Below, one piece after another: positions 32,131-39,758 of a DNA stretch of 64,000 nucleotides (the first letter of the stretch is position 1; every line of letters begins with the position of its first letter). The stretch is from Paenibacillus thermotolerans. GTDB lineage: Bacteria > Bacillota > Bacilli > Paenibacillales > YIM-B00363. The stretch lies in the NCBI RefSeq assembly GCF_028745515.1, contig NZ_JAQZSG010000013.1, forward strand, positions 1 to 64,000. Reading direction: 5' to 3'. Position numbers and translations under genes: made by a program. The notes beneath the pieces were generated by a model. It was not told where the DNA came from. It was given only the letters and a program-made list of their open reading frames with translations, and ran no database searches.

Positions 32131-33704
32131 ACAGCAACCTCCTGTTTTTCGGTGGGTTTACCTTTCGATTTCTTCTCCAGTTTTTCTTTCTTAAAGGCTT
32201 CAACGAAAACACTAACCTCATTGGTCATATTGCAGTTCTTCCGTCCCCTACACTGTGTAACCACGCCTTTTTGTACTTCCATTGTGTAGAATGGCTTGTC
32301 CGGTTCGGCGATTTTTCTAACGAAAAGTAAGTCTGTCTTCCCCTTCGCGTAATCCTCCGAATATCTACCAACACAGTGCTCAAGCTTTTTGCCTTCATCG
32401 ATCAGCTCGGTTGCATCATAAGCCGGTCGGATAAATAAATCTCCATGCTCAAAAGAATATTTTTTGCTTAGAAGCTCATTTCGCTTTCTGATTTTTGCAT
32501 TAAGCAATTCATCTGCTTTGTCATTTACCTGTTTTAAGGTATGCTGGTGGGCTTCGTGTAACTTGCTCGGAAAAAGAATGCGTTCACTTCCTAAATCCAG
32601 TTCAAGCTTCACGCAATCCCGTTGATAATCTCGCCATGTTCTCGCGACAACCTCTTTATCATGTGGACGACCTTGTTCTATTCCTTTCAAGTACTGCTTC
32701 TCGATATAGTTAACCGCTCGCCGCAGAGAGGTATACTTTAACGCTGCTTTTAAATCTTCGAAACAAGCACCAAAATTCTTTGCGACGTCCTGCAGCTCCA
32801 CTAAGCTGTATTTTGACTTATCCTTTGCAACAATTTGCTGTAGACGAAGTGTAAGAGGATGAAGCTCACCTTTGAATTCACGAATCTCCCTGATCCGTTG
32901 GGCATCCAATCTCAGTACTTCTTGAGCCTTTACCCCTTTCCAATTGATCGCACCATAGGTTGGACTGCTGCCGCTTAGCTTTGCAGTGACAAAATAACGC
33001 ATACCGGCCTTTGTTAAGAATTCAACGCATGGAGACTTAGTAAAGAGATCGAAGAATTTGACCATATCTTTGTCTACCCAGGTGTAGTAGGGGGTGTAGT
33101 ACTCCCATGTGCTGTACTGATATGGCGTCCCTTCGACTGCAGACTTTACGCTTTCGAGAGAGCAGGTCTTATTGAAAATACTTGGATAATCGACAAATCC
33201 GGATCGCACTCTATCACTTTTTACCCATCCGCCGTTAAAAGTGGATAACCAATACATTTCACTGTTACCTGGTTCAAACAAATATAGATTCTCCGGGCGG
33301 TAGTCTGTCTCAACTTTGTAGTAGTCGCCACGATAATCACGTTTAACATACATTCCTCTAGCGACGATCGCTTGTGGATTAACAACAGATTTTTCGTAAT
33401 AGACAATATATGCTGCGTCGTACAAATGCTTTCGGCTCATCCCACTGGCTTTTACGACGCATTCAGATCCGCATTTTGTGCAGGTCGCTTTACGTCCTGG
33501 TTTCAAATACTCGTCTGTCGCATACTCCTTCTGGCAGTGTGTGCAGTAACCAAACTGAAAGTTTTGGAATCGTCTCGTGAAAATATAACGGCTATTTGAA
33601 AGAACCTCGTTTGTGACGTAATCTGCGATTTCTTGACTAATTCCCTGTGGAAAGTGTGCATAGAATCTGGCAAACTGTTCATCTTTTATTGTTACTGGGG
33701 CCAT
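32127..33704 (-). CDS. PcfJ-domain protein
   Basis: This 525-aa protein has the zinc ribbon FGYCTHCQKEY...CTKCGSEC near residues 50-85 and a C-terminal PcfJ-like core (DLFIRPAYDATELIDEGKKLEHCVGRY, ...PFYTMEV). PcfJ was named in the enterococcal conjugative plasmid pCF10. The next gene upstream is a PcfK/AcrIIA9-like protein, so the classical pcfJ-pcfK pair is kept. Its role is unproven. Confidence 0.82.
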   Translation of the reverse strand: MAPVTIKDEQFARFYAHFPQGISQEIADYVTNEVLSNSRYIFTRRFQNFQFGYCTHCQKEYATDEYLKPGRKATCTKCGSECVVKASGMSRKHLYDAAYIVYYEKSVVNPQAIVARGMYVKRDYRGDYYKVETDYRPENLYLFEPGNSEMYWLSTFNGGWVKSDRVRSGFVDYPSIFNKTCSLESVKSAVEGTPYQYSTWEYYTPYYTWVDKDMVKFFDLFTKSPCVEFLTKAGMRYFVTAKLSGSSPTYGAINWKGVKAQEVLRLDAQRIREIREFKGELHPLTLRLQQIVAKDKSKYSLVELQDVAKNFGACFEDLKAALKYTSLRRAVNYIEKQYLKGIEQGRPHDKEVVARTWRDYQRDCVKLELDLGSERILFPSKLHEAHQHTLKQVNDKADELLNAKIRKRNELLSKKYSFEHGDLFIRPAYDATELIDEGKKLEHCVGRYSEDYAKGKTDLLFVRKIAEPDKPFYTMEVQKGVVTQCRGRKNCNMTNEVSVFVEAFKKEKLEKKSKGKPTEKQEVAV

Positions 33705-33719
33705 AGGTCATCCCACCGA

Positions 33720-34193
33720 TCACAAGAAATCGTCAAGTTTGACATCAAAGTCCGTACCGGATGAGGTAGGTGCCGGAGTTGATGCCGTTGTTGTCGGAGC
33801 CACTACCGCTTTTCCCTCACCATTAATCCCAAAATACTTAAGCACCACTGCAAATCCTTCAGCGTCTGTTAGAACAGCGCAGTTCCCGACTTTCTTCTTC
33901 TCAGCAACCTTACGCATTTCATCCAAGCTTTTTGCGATCGTTTTTTCTGCATTCAGCACCTTTTCTGCATCCTGCGGATTTGCTTCAAGATGTTTAATTA
34001 AAAATTGACCGACTACCAGCACATACGGATTGTTCTTGGTCGCCTTCATTTCGTCGTTTATTTTTGCGATTGCATCTGCCATTTGGCTTTTCCTCCCTGT
34101 TCTTTTTGGTGTGTCATATTCTGTGTTCCATACGATTTGAAAACCGTCATCACGGTCTTCCAATGGCTCCTCTCCGTACCGAGAGCTGCTCAT
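33720..34193 (-). CDS. PcfK-like / AcrIIA9-family protein
   Basis: This gene matches the PcfK-like family, one branch of which (AcrIIA9) inhibits Cas9. The core is NNPYVLVVGQFLIKHLEANP, AEKTIAKSLDEMRKVAEKKK and VGNCAVLTDAEGFAVVLKYFG; the C-terminus is Pro/Thr-rich. The ATG at 34193 has AAGGAG eight bases upstream (157 aa). A second in-frame ATG at 34082 also has GGGAGGA upstream and would give a 120-aa core protein. Anti-Cas9 activity is inference from family membership. Confidence 0.72.
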   Translation of the reverse strand: MSSSRYGEEPLEDRDDGFQIVWNTEYDTPKRTGRKSQMADAIAKINDEMKATKNNPYVLVVGQFLIKHLEANPQDAEKVLNAEKTIAKSLDEMRKVAEKKKVGNCAVLTDAEGFAVVLKYFGINGEGKAVVAPTTTASTPAPTSSGTDFDVKLDDFL

Positions 34194-34205
34194 GAACTGC
34201 ACTCC

Positions 34206-34556
34206 TTACGCGAGCTGCCTCCACTCCTCTGGAAGGTCATGCTTGTCCACTATGATCTCAACTTGATTCAATAACCTGATTACTTCTTCACGATAAACAC
34301 CGAGCGCATTGGCTTTGAACGATTCAAACTCCTTTTCGTCCGTCCAGCCACCTGGAAGGTAACAAAACCTTAGTCCTACTCGATCGGGTTTGAGCGTCGC
34401 GCCCATTGCTCTCATCGTCCAAAGGCGGGACCCCAAATCGATTGATTTGTCACGGTCCGGAACGACACGGTGTACCATTAGCAACGCGCAGCGCCACCGC
34501 TTAGAATCGGATTCTTCCGGACGTGGGTCAGAAAGCAAATACCCGTAATCCACCAT
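34206..34556 (-). CDS. Phage protein of unknown function
   Basis: I do not recognise this 116-aa protein. It has an arginine-rich N-terminus (LLSDPRPEESDSKRWR), a beta-like middle and an acidic helical end (FESFKANALGVYREEVIRLL). It lies between the replication initiator and the PcfK-like gene. Confidence 0.55.
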   Translation of the reverse strand: MVDYGYLLSDPRPEESDSKRWRCALLMVHRVVPDRDKSIDLGSRLWTMRAMGATLKPDRVGLRFCYLPGGWTDEKEFESFKANALGVYREEVIRLLNQVEIIVDKHDLPEEWRQLA

Positions 34557-34558
34557 TC

Positions 34559-35536
34559 CTAACCACCACTCAGCTTTTTGGCTTTTTCCCTGATCCGTTC
34601 TAAATCTTCCTCAGAGGCCGACTTCTTTTCAGTTTGGCGGCTGGTTACTGGGATGACAGGACGCTGGTTAGAATTTCGCGGTGGATATCTACTTCTACCG
34701 GCACCCGTTGGGGCTGTTGCCTTTTTTCGTTGCTTTGCCTGCTCACGTGTCTTGATTCCTTGCCCACTCCAGCTCTGTTCAACTTCACCTAGATACCGCA
34801 GAGACGGTTTTTGCGCTGATTCTCCCATCTCTAGCAATAACTCAATGATGTAAGCCTCACTCTCACCGCGCTTTAGAAGTTTTGAATAAAAATCTCCATA
34901 CATCGGAGAAATAATCGCGGTTCCGATCACCTTCGTATGAGCCTCGTTTATCGTTTTGTACTCTGGATGTGCCGGTTCTCGGACACCGTCATCTTCGATA
35001 ATCGGTTCGATTGGCTCAATTAACTCGATTCCTTCGCTCGTAGGCGCTGTTGCAGTAGTTGGTTTTTCTGAAGGCGAAGGAGAAGGCGAAAGAGAAGGAG
35101 AAGGTGTGTTTTTTCGCGCTTCTTCGTGCAAATGCTCGCCACTCGCATCATCTGCGCGCAGTTGCGCGCAACTTGCAGGAGCAGGAAGCTTTGATTCGTC
35201 TTTTTCGCGTTTAGAACCGCGTATATGCGTTTGGTATTTCCACCATTTCTCTGGAGGAATAGCCATATATTTCTTCCCGTCAATCTCGTACAAAATTATT
35301 AGGCCGTGGTTTCCGTATAACTGAAGTGATTCGTCAATAATCTCCGGCGTGACTGTCTCTATCATCGGGAAAATGCTTGCTTTTAACCGCTTTGACGATG
35401 CAACTGCCCGACCCCAATCATCGAAGCTGGTGAGAATCCATGGCCAGATCAAGGCCGCTTGAGGAGATTGTTCAGATAGTTCGATTAAGCGTTCATCATT
35501 GCTCATATCGCTGCTAACGAATACTTTTCTGGCCAT
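34559..35536 (-). CDS. Phage replisome organizer / replication initiator
   Basis: This 325-aa protein fits DnaD-like phage replication initiators. The N-terminal winged-helix part is MARKVFVSSDMSNDERLIELSE then WPWILTSFDDWGRAVASSKRLKA. A low-complexity Pro/Ser linker follows, then a C-terminal DnaD-like helical part (FYSKLLKRGESEAYIIELLLEMG). I use the ATG at 35536, after GGGTGAAAAAG. It is the only replication-initiation gene I can identify. An origin may lie inside or beside it; the repeats are not clear enough to call. Confidence 0.75.
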   Translation of the reverse strand: MARKVFVSSDMSNDERLIELSEQSPQAALIWPWILTSFDDWGRAVASSKRLKASIFPMIETVTPEIIDESLQLYGNHGLIILYEIDGKKYMAIPPEKWWKYQTHIRGSKREKDESKLPAPASCAQLRADDASGEHLHEEARKNTPSPSLSPSPSPSEKPTTATAPTSEGIELIEPIEPIIEDDGVREPAHPEYKTINEAHTKVIGTAIISPMYGDFYSKLLKRGESEAYIIELLLEMGESAQKPSLRYLGEVEQSWSGQGIKTREQAKQRKKATAPTGAGRSRYPPRNSNQRPVIPVTSRQTEKKSASEEDLERIREKAKKLSGG

Positions 35537-35543
35537 TTCTTTT

Positions 35544-35801
35544 TCACCCTTTCTCCACTGAATGTGGTAAAATAAACGCAAAGAGACTTGTTCGAAGACG
35601 AGTTCTTAGCGACGTCCGGCCTGCCCGCCGGGCGTTTTTCATTTCTATATCCGCAAAACGGATCATTCTTTGCAAATGCGCAACCATATCCTCGCGCTTG
35701 CTCTCATCGATTTTTTCCGGATTATTCAAAATCCACTTAAGGTTATGCCTCGCATGTTTTGCAGCTTCCAGAGCGTCCGCGATCAGCTTGTCCCTTGACA
35801 T
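35544..35801 (-). CDS. Small phage protein, unknown
   Basis: This 85-aa charged helical protein (KLIADALEAAKHARHNLKWIL) has a basic C-terminus with two RTSL repeats. GGGGG precedes the ATG. The stop lies just before the replication initiator start, suggesting coupling. No family is recognised. Confidence 0.5.
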   Translation of the reverse strand: MSRDKLIADALEAAKHARHNLKWILNNPEKIDESKREDMVAHLQRMIRFADIEMKNARRAGRTSLRTRLRTSLFAFILPHSVEKG

Positions 35802-35804
35802 TTT

Positions 35805-36059
35805 TTATCCCCCTACTCCAGTAACTTGTAGAATCTGTTGTGCAATCGTTACGAAATCTACTCCGCTAGCAATTGAGAAAAGTATGTCTTTAGAGTTTGT
35901 AAGGTCTAAAACCCGAAAAAACGTTTCCGCATCTACGGTCTTTTTGTTCTTCTCGAATTTGCTTATGCAGCTCCGCGATCTGTTGAGCATCTCGGCTAGC
36001 TTTTCCTGGCTAAATCCTGCACGTGTTCGACATGCGTTAATTAAAGTCCCGAATTCCAT
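35805..36059 (-). CDS. XRE-family HTH regulator
   Basis: This 84-aa Cro/CI-type protein has the HTH RAGFSQEKLAEMLNRSRSCISKFE and a C-terminal helical part. The start is uncertain: ATG 36059 has a weak ribosome site, and a TTG at 36077 has a better placed GGGAGGG. It is the most upstream regulator inside the early operon. Confidence 0.72.
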   Translation of the reverse strand: MEFGTLINACRTRAGFSQEKLAEMLNRSRSCISKFEKNKKTVDAETFFRVLDLTNSKDILFSIASGVDFVTIAQQILQVTGVGG

Positions 36060-36214
36060 CATCAACAAAAGTCTCAAAACACTACCCACCCTCCCTTCGT
36101 TCCAAATCGGAACAGACAAGGGCATTCTGATGCCTTACTATGTATGTAGATGCTCTGTTGTGCCCTTAATTCCCCTATCCCCTAAATGGCCCGCATCCCC
36201 TAGCGGGCCCCCCC

Positions 36215-36433
36215 TTACTCCAAGCTGATACCAAATTCTTGTGCGAATCGCATTCCAATAAGAACACGAAGCCCAGGTTTGAAACGATACCGGTCCAACT
36301 CCTTATCAGCTGCCTTACTGCCCTTTTCAGTCAACCACCAGTTCTGACCGTCGTAAGCGATTAATCCCTCTTCCACAAGCTGTTGATGAACCGGATCGCC
36401 CGTATACTCTTTCGCGCTTGCCTGTTTTGGCAT
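36215..36433 (-). CDS. Small phage protein with winged-helix look
   Basis: This 72-aa protein has VHQQLVEEGLIAYDGQNWWLTEKG, which resembles the wing of a small HTH domain. AAAGGAA lies before the ATG. It is divergent from the plus-strand gene at 36532. The function is unknown. Confidence 0.5.
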   Translation of the reverse strand: MPKQASAKEYTGDPVHQQLVEEGLIAYDGQNWWLTEKGSKAADKELDRYRFKPGLRVLIGMRFAQEFGISLE

Positions 36434-36531
36434 TTATACCATTCCTTTTTATTTGGGTTATTTTTACTTCTTCTTTTGTTAAAATGAAAGTTGTCCAGAC
36501 TTTTCATTACGAAAGAAGGAGGTGAGATTAA

Positions 36532-36771
36532 ATGCATAAATCAGTCGATGTAAAGAAAATTGCCAATCAACTAAAGGATGAGTTTGATGCTAAGCTGAAA
36601 GAAGACTATCAAAAGCTTAAACTACAAGCTAAAGAGGAAAATGTTCAGTCCACTGAAGCCTTGATGCTGGATATGATGTTTCTTTTAAGAAACTCTACTG
36701 AGAACTTTTTGGTAAACGTTATTCAGAAGGCTTTTGATGAGCTGCAAAATCAGAACGAGAAGCCTGAATAA
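36532..36771 (+). CDS. Small charged helical phage protein (plus strand)
   Basis: This 79-aa protein is rich in Lys and Glu and likely all helical (KKIANQLKDEFDAKLKEDYQK). AGGAGGTGA lies ahead of the ATG at a good distance. It is the only plus-strand gene in the early region and its 3' end overlaps a minus-strand small gene. Candidate roles include antirepressor or excision factor; there is no motif proof. Confidence 0.6.
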   Translation: MHKSVDVKKIANQLKDEFDAKLKEDYQKLKLQAKEENVQSTEALMLDMMFLLRNSTENFLVNVIQKAFDELQNQNEKPE

Positions 36772-36874
36772 ATACCTTTTCCATGGCAGCCGTCGTTTCT
36801 GCGGCGGCTTCTTTAAATACCTTTTGCAACTCCTCCCTCACGATTTCACGGACTCGCTGTTCATCTAATCTCAT
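36719..36874 (-). CDS. Small phage protein, 51 aa, antisense overlap
   Basis: This small gene starts at ATG 36874 with AAAGGTGGTG nine bases upstream. The product starts MRLDEQRVREIVREELQKVF, resembling the C-terminal helix of the protein encoded at 37890. Its last 53 bases overlap the end of the plus-strand gene at 36532-36771. The function is unknown. Confidence 0.45.
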   Translation of the reverse strand: MRLDEQRVREIVREELQKVFKEAAAETTAAMEKVFIQASRSDFAAHQKPSE

Positions 36875-36928
36875 ATTTCTTTCACCACCTTTCTAGCGAA
36901 TCGCTTGAAAGTTTAATAGAATATTTTT

Positions 36929-36954
36929 GGCCAAAGAAAATCCGGGCTTTGGCC
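36929..36954. terminator. Hairpin between early gene blocks
   Basis: GGCCAAAG and CTTTGGCC pair around a ten-base loop. On the plus strand the following bases are CAGCTTTTCATTTTTTT; on the minus strand AAAAATATTC follows. It probably acts for plus-strand reading. Confidence 0.4.
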
Positions 36955-36969
36955 CAGCTTTTCATTTTT

Positions 36970-37264
36970 TTACTCTGTTACTTTTATCCGAAGTCGACCT
37001 TCGTATTCGTCCAGCTTGTCGTTCCAAAGCTTGATAAGTTGCATTATATTTTCACGGCCATTATCGTTTGTGCCGACGTACAGCGATGGAATCCAACCGC
37101 CGTACATGTCGTTCTCATCGTCTGGATCGTCCGGTGCAATCTTCTTTCGGCACTCCTCGCAAAAGCTGTTATGGTCAATTCCCAGATTAATGAACTACCT
37201 CAAACAGCTTGAACTTTCGGAAACAGTTCCCACAGTCACTACGACCTGCTATTCGTTTGAGCAT
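36970..37264 (-). pseudogene. Frame-disrupted zinc-ribbon gene
   Basis: A minus-strand ATG at 37262-37264 with GAGGTGG eight bases upstream opens a 25-codon frame containing CGNC and ending at TAA. One base out of phase, a second frame continues with FCEECRKKIAPDD and runs to TAA at 36970-36972 with sensible composition. Deleting a single base near 37192-37196 would join them into a CxxC...CxxC protein of about 93 aa. So it is either a pseudogene, a sequencing error or a programmed shift. Confidence 0.5.
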
Positions 37265-37611
37265 TCAATTGCCACCTCATCACTTTCATCCACTTCGATC
37301 CGTTGATTTCTTTCTAACCGGCCAACATAGTCGTTGGTCAGTGCTTTCACGGCTGCAAGAGGCAGGTGGAACGTAAACAACTCTGATTCGAAGTCCTTAT
37401 TGCCTCGAACGTACTTGGTAAAGTCGACGAAAGAACCTTTGCAGAAATACGAATCGTGATTAAACATAATGACAGTTCTGAATTGGCTTGAACGCATTAC
37501 CTGCACATGGTCAAAAACGAACTTCTCACGATAATCATTTTTGAAAAAGTGATTGATATGCTGGTCGAGCTTCTTATGGACGGTTTTACCTAGCCCTTGG
37601 TATTTAAGCAT
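37249..37611 (-). CDS. Phage protein of unknown function
   Basis: I do not recognise this 120-aa protein. It has a basic start (MLKYQGLGKTVHKKLDQHIN) and a beta-rich body (KFVFDHVQVMRSSQFRTVIMF). The ATG at 37611 overlaps the preceding stop (TAATG), so translation is coupled. It lies in the first early operon. Confidence 0.55.
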   Translation of the reverse strand: MLKYQGLGKTVHKKLDQHINHFFKNDYREKFVFDHVQVMRSSQFRTVIMFNHDSYFCKGSFVDFTKYVRGNKDFESELFTFHLPLAAVKALTNDYVGRLERNQRIEVDESDEVAIECSNE

Positions 37612-37799
37612 TAGACATTCACCCCTCGTTCGCGGGCATCGCGTACTATTCGCCATGCAATTTTATAAAGCTCACTTACTCGTCTTTCGATCTCTTCTGG
37701 ATCGCGAGCGATGAAGTTATCGGCGATATGAATCGTCGTGTTACCGAGTTGGTATGTCTCGACGATATTGGGAATGACCTTTTCCTTTTTTCTTTTCAC
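37611..37799 (-). CDS. Small phage protein, unknown
   Basis: This is a 62-aa product from the GTG at 37799 (GAGGTGA upstream). It starts VKRKKEKVIPNIVETY and has IHIADNFIARDPEEIERRVSELY, a beta-helix pattern. The longer frame to 37853 adds a histidine-rich stretch without a ribosome site. The function is unknown. Confidence 0.5.
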   Translation of the reverse strand: MKRKKEKVIPNIVETYQLGNTTIHIADNFIARDPEEIERRVSELYKIAWRIVRDARERGVNV

Positions 37800-37889
37800 A
37801 GAGACATCACCTCTTGGTGTATGTCTATGCGGTGAGGCAGCGTGGACAACCATTGAAATTGAACAACCTCCTTTGCTTCTGCCATTTGC

Positions 37890-38123
37890 CTACCCGTTCG
37901 TTTTAATCGCCTTTTGGATTTCCTCCCTAAGGATTTCGCGAAAACGTTCCTCGTCGTAATCCCTTCTCCAATCCATAAGTGTCCCGATATGGAGGTTCAG
38001 TTGCCGATGAAGGTCAGCCAAATCTTTTGGTTCCAAGGTATCGGTTCTGCTCCGGATGTACTCATCCAGCGAAGAAATATTCCTTTCCAGCAGTGTCCCG
38101 ATATTGATTGTTCCATTTGGCAT
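37890..38123 (-). CDS. Small phage protein, unknown
   Basis: This 77-aa product runs from the ATG at 38123, which has GGGGAGG upstream. It is helical and charged (LADLHRQLNLHIGTLMDWRRD...EERFREILREEIQKAIK). The end resembles the start of the 51-aa protein at 36719-36874. An operator (38169-38183) lies just upstream, inside the preceding HTH gene. Confidence 0.5.
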   Translation of the reverse strand: MPNGTINIGTLLERNISSLDEYIRSRTDTLEPKDLADLHRQLNLHIGTLMDWRRDYDEERFREILREEIQKAIKTNG

Positions 38124-38136
38124 GCTTTCGCCTCCC

Positions 38137-38382
38137 CTAAGCCGATGTTGTTGTTTCCTTGCCATTTGGTAACGAATCGTTACCAATTTTGGCAAAAAAA
38201 ATTGTCCAATTAAACTCCAATATTTCTCCAAGTCGTTTCGCGACCTTAACACTTGGAAGACGTTTTCCGCTTTCGATCATGCTGTAATACGGGCGTTTAA
38301 TTTCGGCCAAATCTGCTACTTGCTCTTGGGTAAGATCTTTTGTATTTCTCAAATTAATTAGCCAGTTTTGCTCGGTTGTCAT
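38137..38382 (-). CDS. XRE-family Cro-like regulator
   Basis: This 81-aa protein carries the HTH LRNTKDLTQEQVADLAEIKRPYYSMIESGKR and a short C-terminus. It is the first gene of the early minus operon, divergent from the repressor at 38558, in the position of a Cro or second regulator. The promoter TTGACT-17-TATAAT with an operator in its spacer controls it. Confidence 0.85.
   Translation of the reverse strand: MTTEQNWLINLRNTKDLTQEQVADLAEIKRPYYSMIESGKRLPSVKVAKRLGEILEFNWTIFFAKIGNDSLPNGKETTTSA
38169..38183. promoter_or_regulatory. Phage operator O5
   Basis: GTAACGAATCGTTAC is a palindromic operator-like site within the Cro-like gene. It shares the GTAAC-N5-GTTAC form with the four sites in the divergent promoter region. 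Confidence 0.6.
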
Positions 38383-38405
38383 CCGTAAACACTCACCACC
38401 TTAAT

Positions 38406-38510
38406 GTAGCATTTCGTTACCTCACAATTTGATTATATGTATCAATTTGTTACTAGTCAAGTGTTTGAGTATCACTACGTTACATTTATTTTTATGTAAC
38501 AATTAGTTAC
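38406..38510. promoter_or_regulatory. Immunity-region operator array O1-O4
   Basis: Four 15-base sites of the form GTANC-N5-GTTAC lie between the divergent XRE genes: GTAGCATTTCGTTAC (38406-38420), GTATCAATTTGTTAC (38439-38453), GTATCACTACGTTAC (38469-38483) and GTAACAATTAGTTAC (38496-38510). Centre spacing is 33, 30 and 27 bases. The second lies in the spacer of the early promoter. Confidence 0.72.
38432..38460 (-). promoter_or_regulatory. Early (lytic) SigA promoter
   Basis: On the minus strand TTGACT (38455-38460), a 17-base spacer and TATAAT (38432-38437) form a near-consensus promoter reading into the Cro-like gene and early operon. Operator O2 fills the spacer, so repressor binding would block RNA polymerase. 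Confidence 0.8.
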
Positions 38511-38557
38511 TATTATTTTATAACTAAATTAAACTAATAATTGCGGGTGATAGTAGC

Positions 38558-38902
38558 ATGCTTCGAACGGATCGTCTCACCCAGCTGAGGAATGAAAGAA
38601 AAAAAACACACCAAGATATGGCTGACATGTTGGGGATTACAAGACCGGCGTATACGGCCTATGAGAGTGGTTCGCGAAAACCGGATTCAAAAACTCTTTT
38701 GAAACTTGCTGATTTTTTTGATGTCTACGTCGACTATTTACTCGGCAGGACAGACCAGCGAAAACCTCCTTCAATAAACGAGCCAGAGGTGCAGTTTATC
38801 ATGAGAGCAAAGGAAGATCTCTCGCCTAAAGCCTTTAAAAAATTTATGAAGCTCGCGGAACAGGCAAAAAAGTCATTTGAGGATGAGGAAGAAGACATCT
38901 AG
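38558..38902 (+). CDS. XRE-family phage repressor
   Basis: This 114-aa CI-like repressor has an N-terminal HTH (LTQLRNERKKTHQDMADMLGITRPAYTAYESG) and a helical C-terminus (FKKFMKLAEQAKKSFEDEEE). It is divergent from the Cro-like gene across the operator array and is followed by an ImmA-type protease, the usual anti-repressor protease partner in Firmicute prophages and ICEs. Confidence 0.88.
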   Translation: MLRTDRLTQLRNERKKTHQDMADMLGITRPAYTAYESGSRKPDSKTLLKLADFFDVYVDYLLGRTDQRKPPSINEPEVQFIMRAKEDLSPKAFKKFMKLAEQAKKSFEDEEEDI

Positions 38903-38921
38903 GGGCGATCAAATTTTGCAT

Positions 38922-39758
38922 ATGTTTAAACTCACTCGCCCTCGGTTCATGTTCGCGAACAGAGCTGCACAAGCAGTATTGAGGGAATTAAAAAATCCTC
39001 ATCCCCCTATTCCAATAGAAAACTTCATTAAAGCAAGGAATTGGGAGATCCATCTGGACGAACTGTATGGACCTGATGGCTTCATGATAAAAGTGTCCAA
39101 TAAAAGAAGGTCGAAGTTTTATATCTACCTCGCAACGGATGCGGATTTGGACTCGACATATAGAGAAGAAACGCTTCAGAGAAGGCAATACTTTACCTTA
39201 GCTCATGAGCTAGGCCATATCTTACTGCACGGAAGTCAAATTCTAAACAGTCATGAGGATATGATGCGAATTCCGGATGACGTTGCAGGAATCATGGAAG
39301 TAGAAGCACATTGGTTTGCAAGTCGTGTCTTGATGCCTAACTACGTATTTCGAAATCTTTCAGATCTCATCCCCGAGCAGTTGGCGGATAAGTGCAACGT
39401 AAACTTCACAGCTGCATCGAAGCGATTAGAAAAACTAGAACCGGATATACGAAGAAGTTTAATGACAGGCATTCGTCTTGATAAATGGCCGAAATCATAT
39501 GCTAATACCGAAATGGCATCTCAACCTCGAGGGTACTATTCCGAACGATGGGAATCTTTAGAGGAAGCTATTGATTCCAGTTACTTACTTTACATATGTA
39601 CGGCATGCGGACTTTTACATAATGAAAGACTAATATCAGGATCTGGCTGCGAGGAATGTGGCAGCAGGCTTCTAAATTTTGACGGTGTGTATAAGCAAAT
39701 CCCCCAACCGATGGGGATTTCTAAAGAGGTAGGCAAAATTGCTTATCAAAATTATTAA
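38922..39758 (+). CDS. ImmA/IrrE-family metallopeptidase
   Basis: This zinc protease is likely to cleave the adjacent repressor upon damage signals, as ImmA does for ImmR in ICEBs1. The active site is TLAHELGHILLH, with a downstream glutamate (EVEAHWFASRVLMP). The C-terminus has a rubredoxin-like ribbon, CTACG...CEECG, which is less usual. The start ATG 38922 is uncertain; the frame is open to a TTG at 38877 inside the repressor gene. It is co-transcribed with the repressor. Confidence 0.86.
   Translation: MFKLTRPRFMFANRAAQAVLRELKNPHPPIPIENFIKARNWEIHLDELYGPDGFMIKVSNKRRSKFYIYLATDADLDSTYREETLQRRQYFTLAHELGHILLHGSQILNSHEDMMRIPDDVAGIMEVEAHWFASRVLMPNYVFRNLSDLIPEQLADKCNVNFTAASKRLEKLEPDIRRSLMTGIRLDKWPKSYANTEMASQPRGYYSERWESLEEAIDSSYLLYICTACGLLHNERLISGSGCEECGSRLLNFDGVYKQIPQPMGISKEVGKIAYQNY

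Noticed and set aside
35060-35110. Microsatellite or origin repeats in the replication gene
   Set aside because: The GAAGGC/GAAGGA repeats encode a Pro/Ser linker and have no iteron spacing or clear A/T-rich unwinding element.
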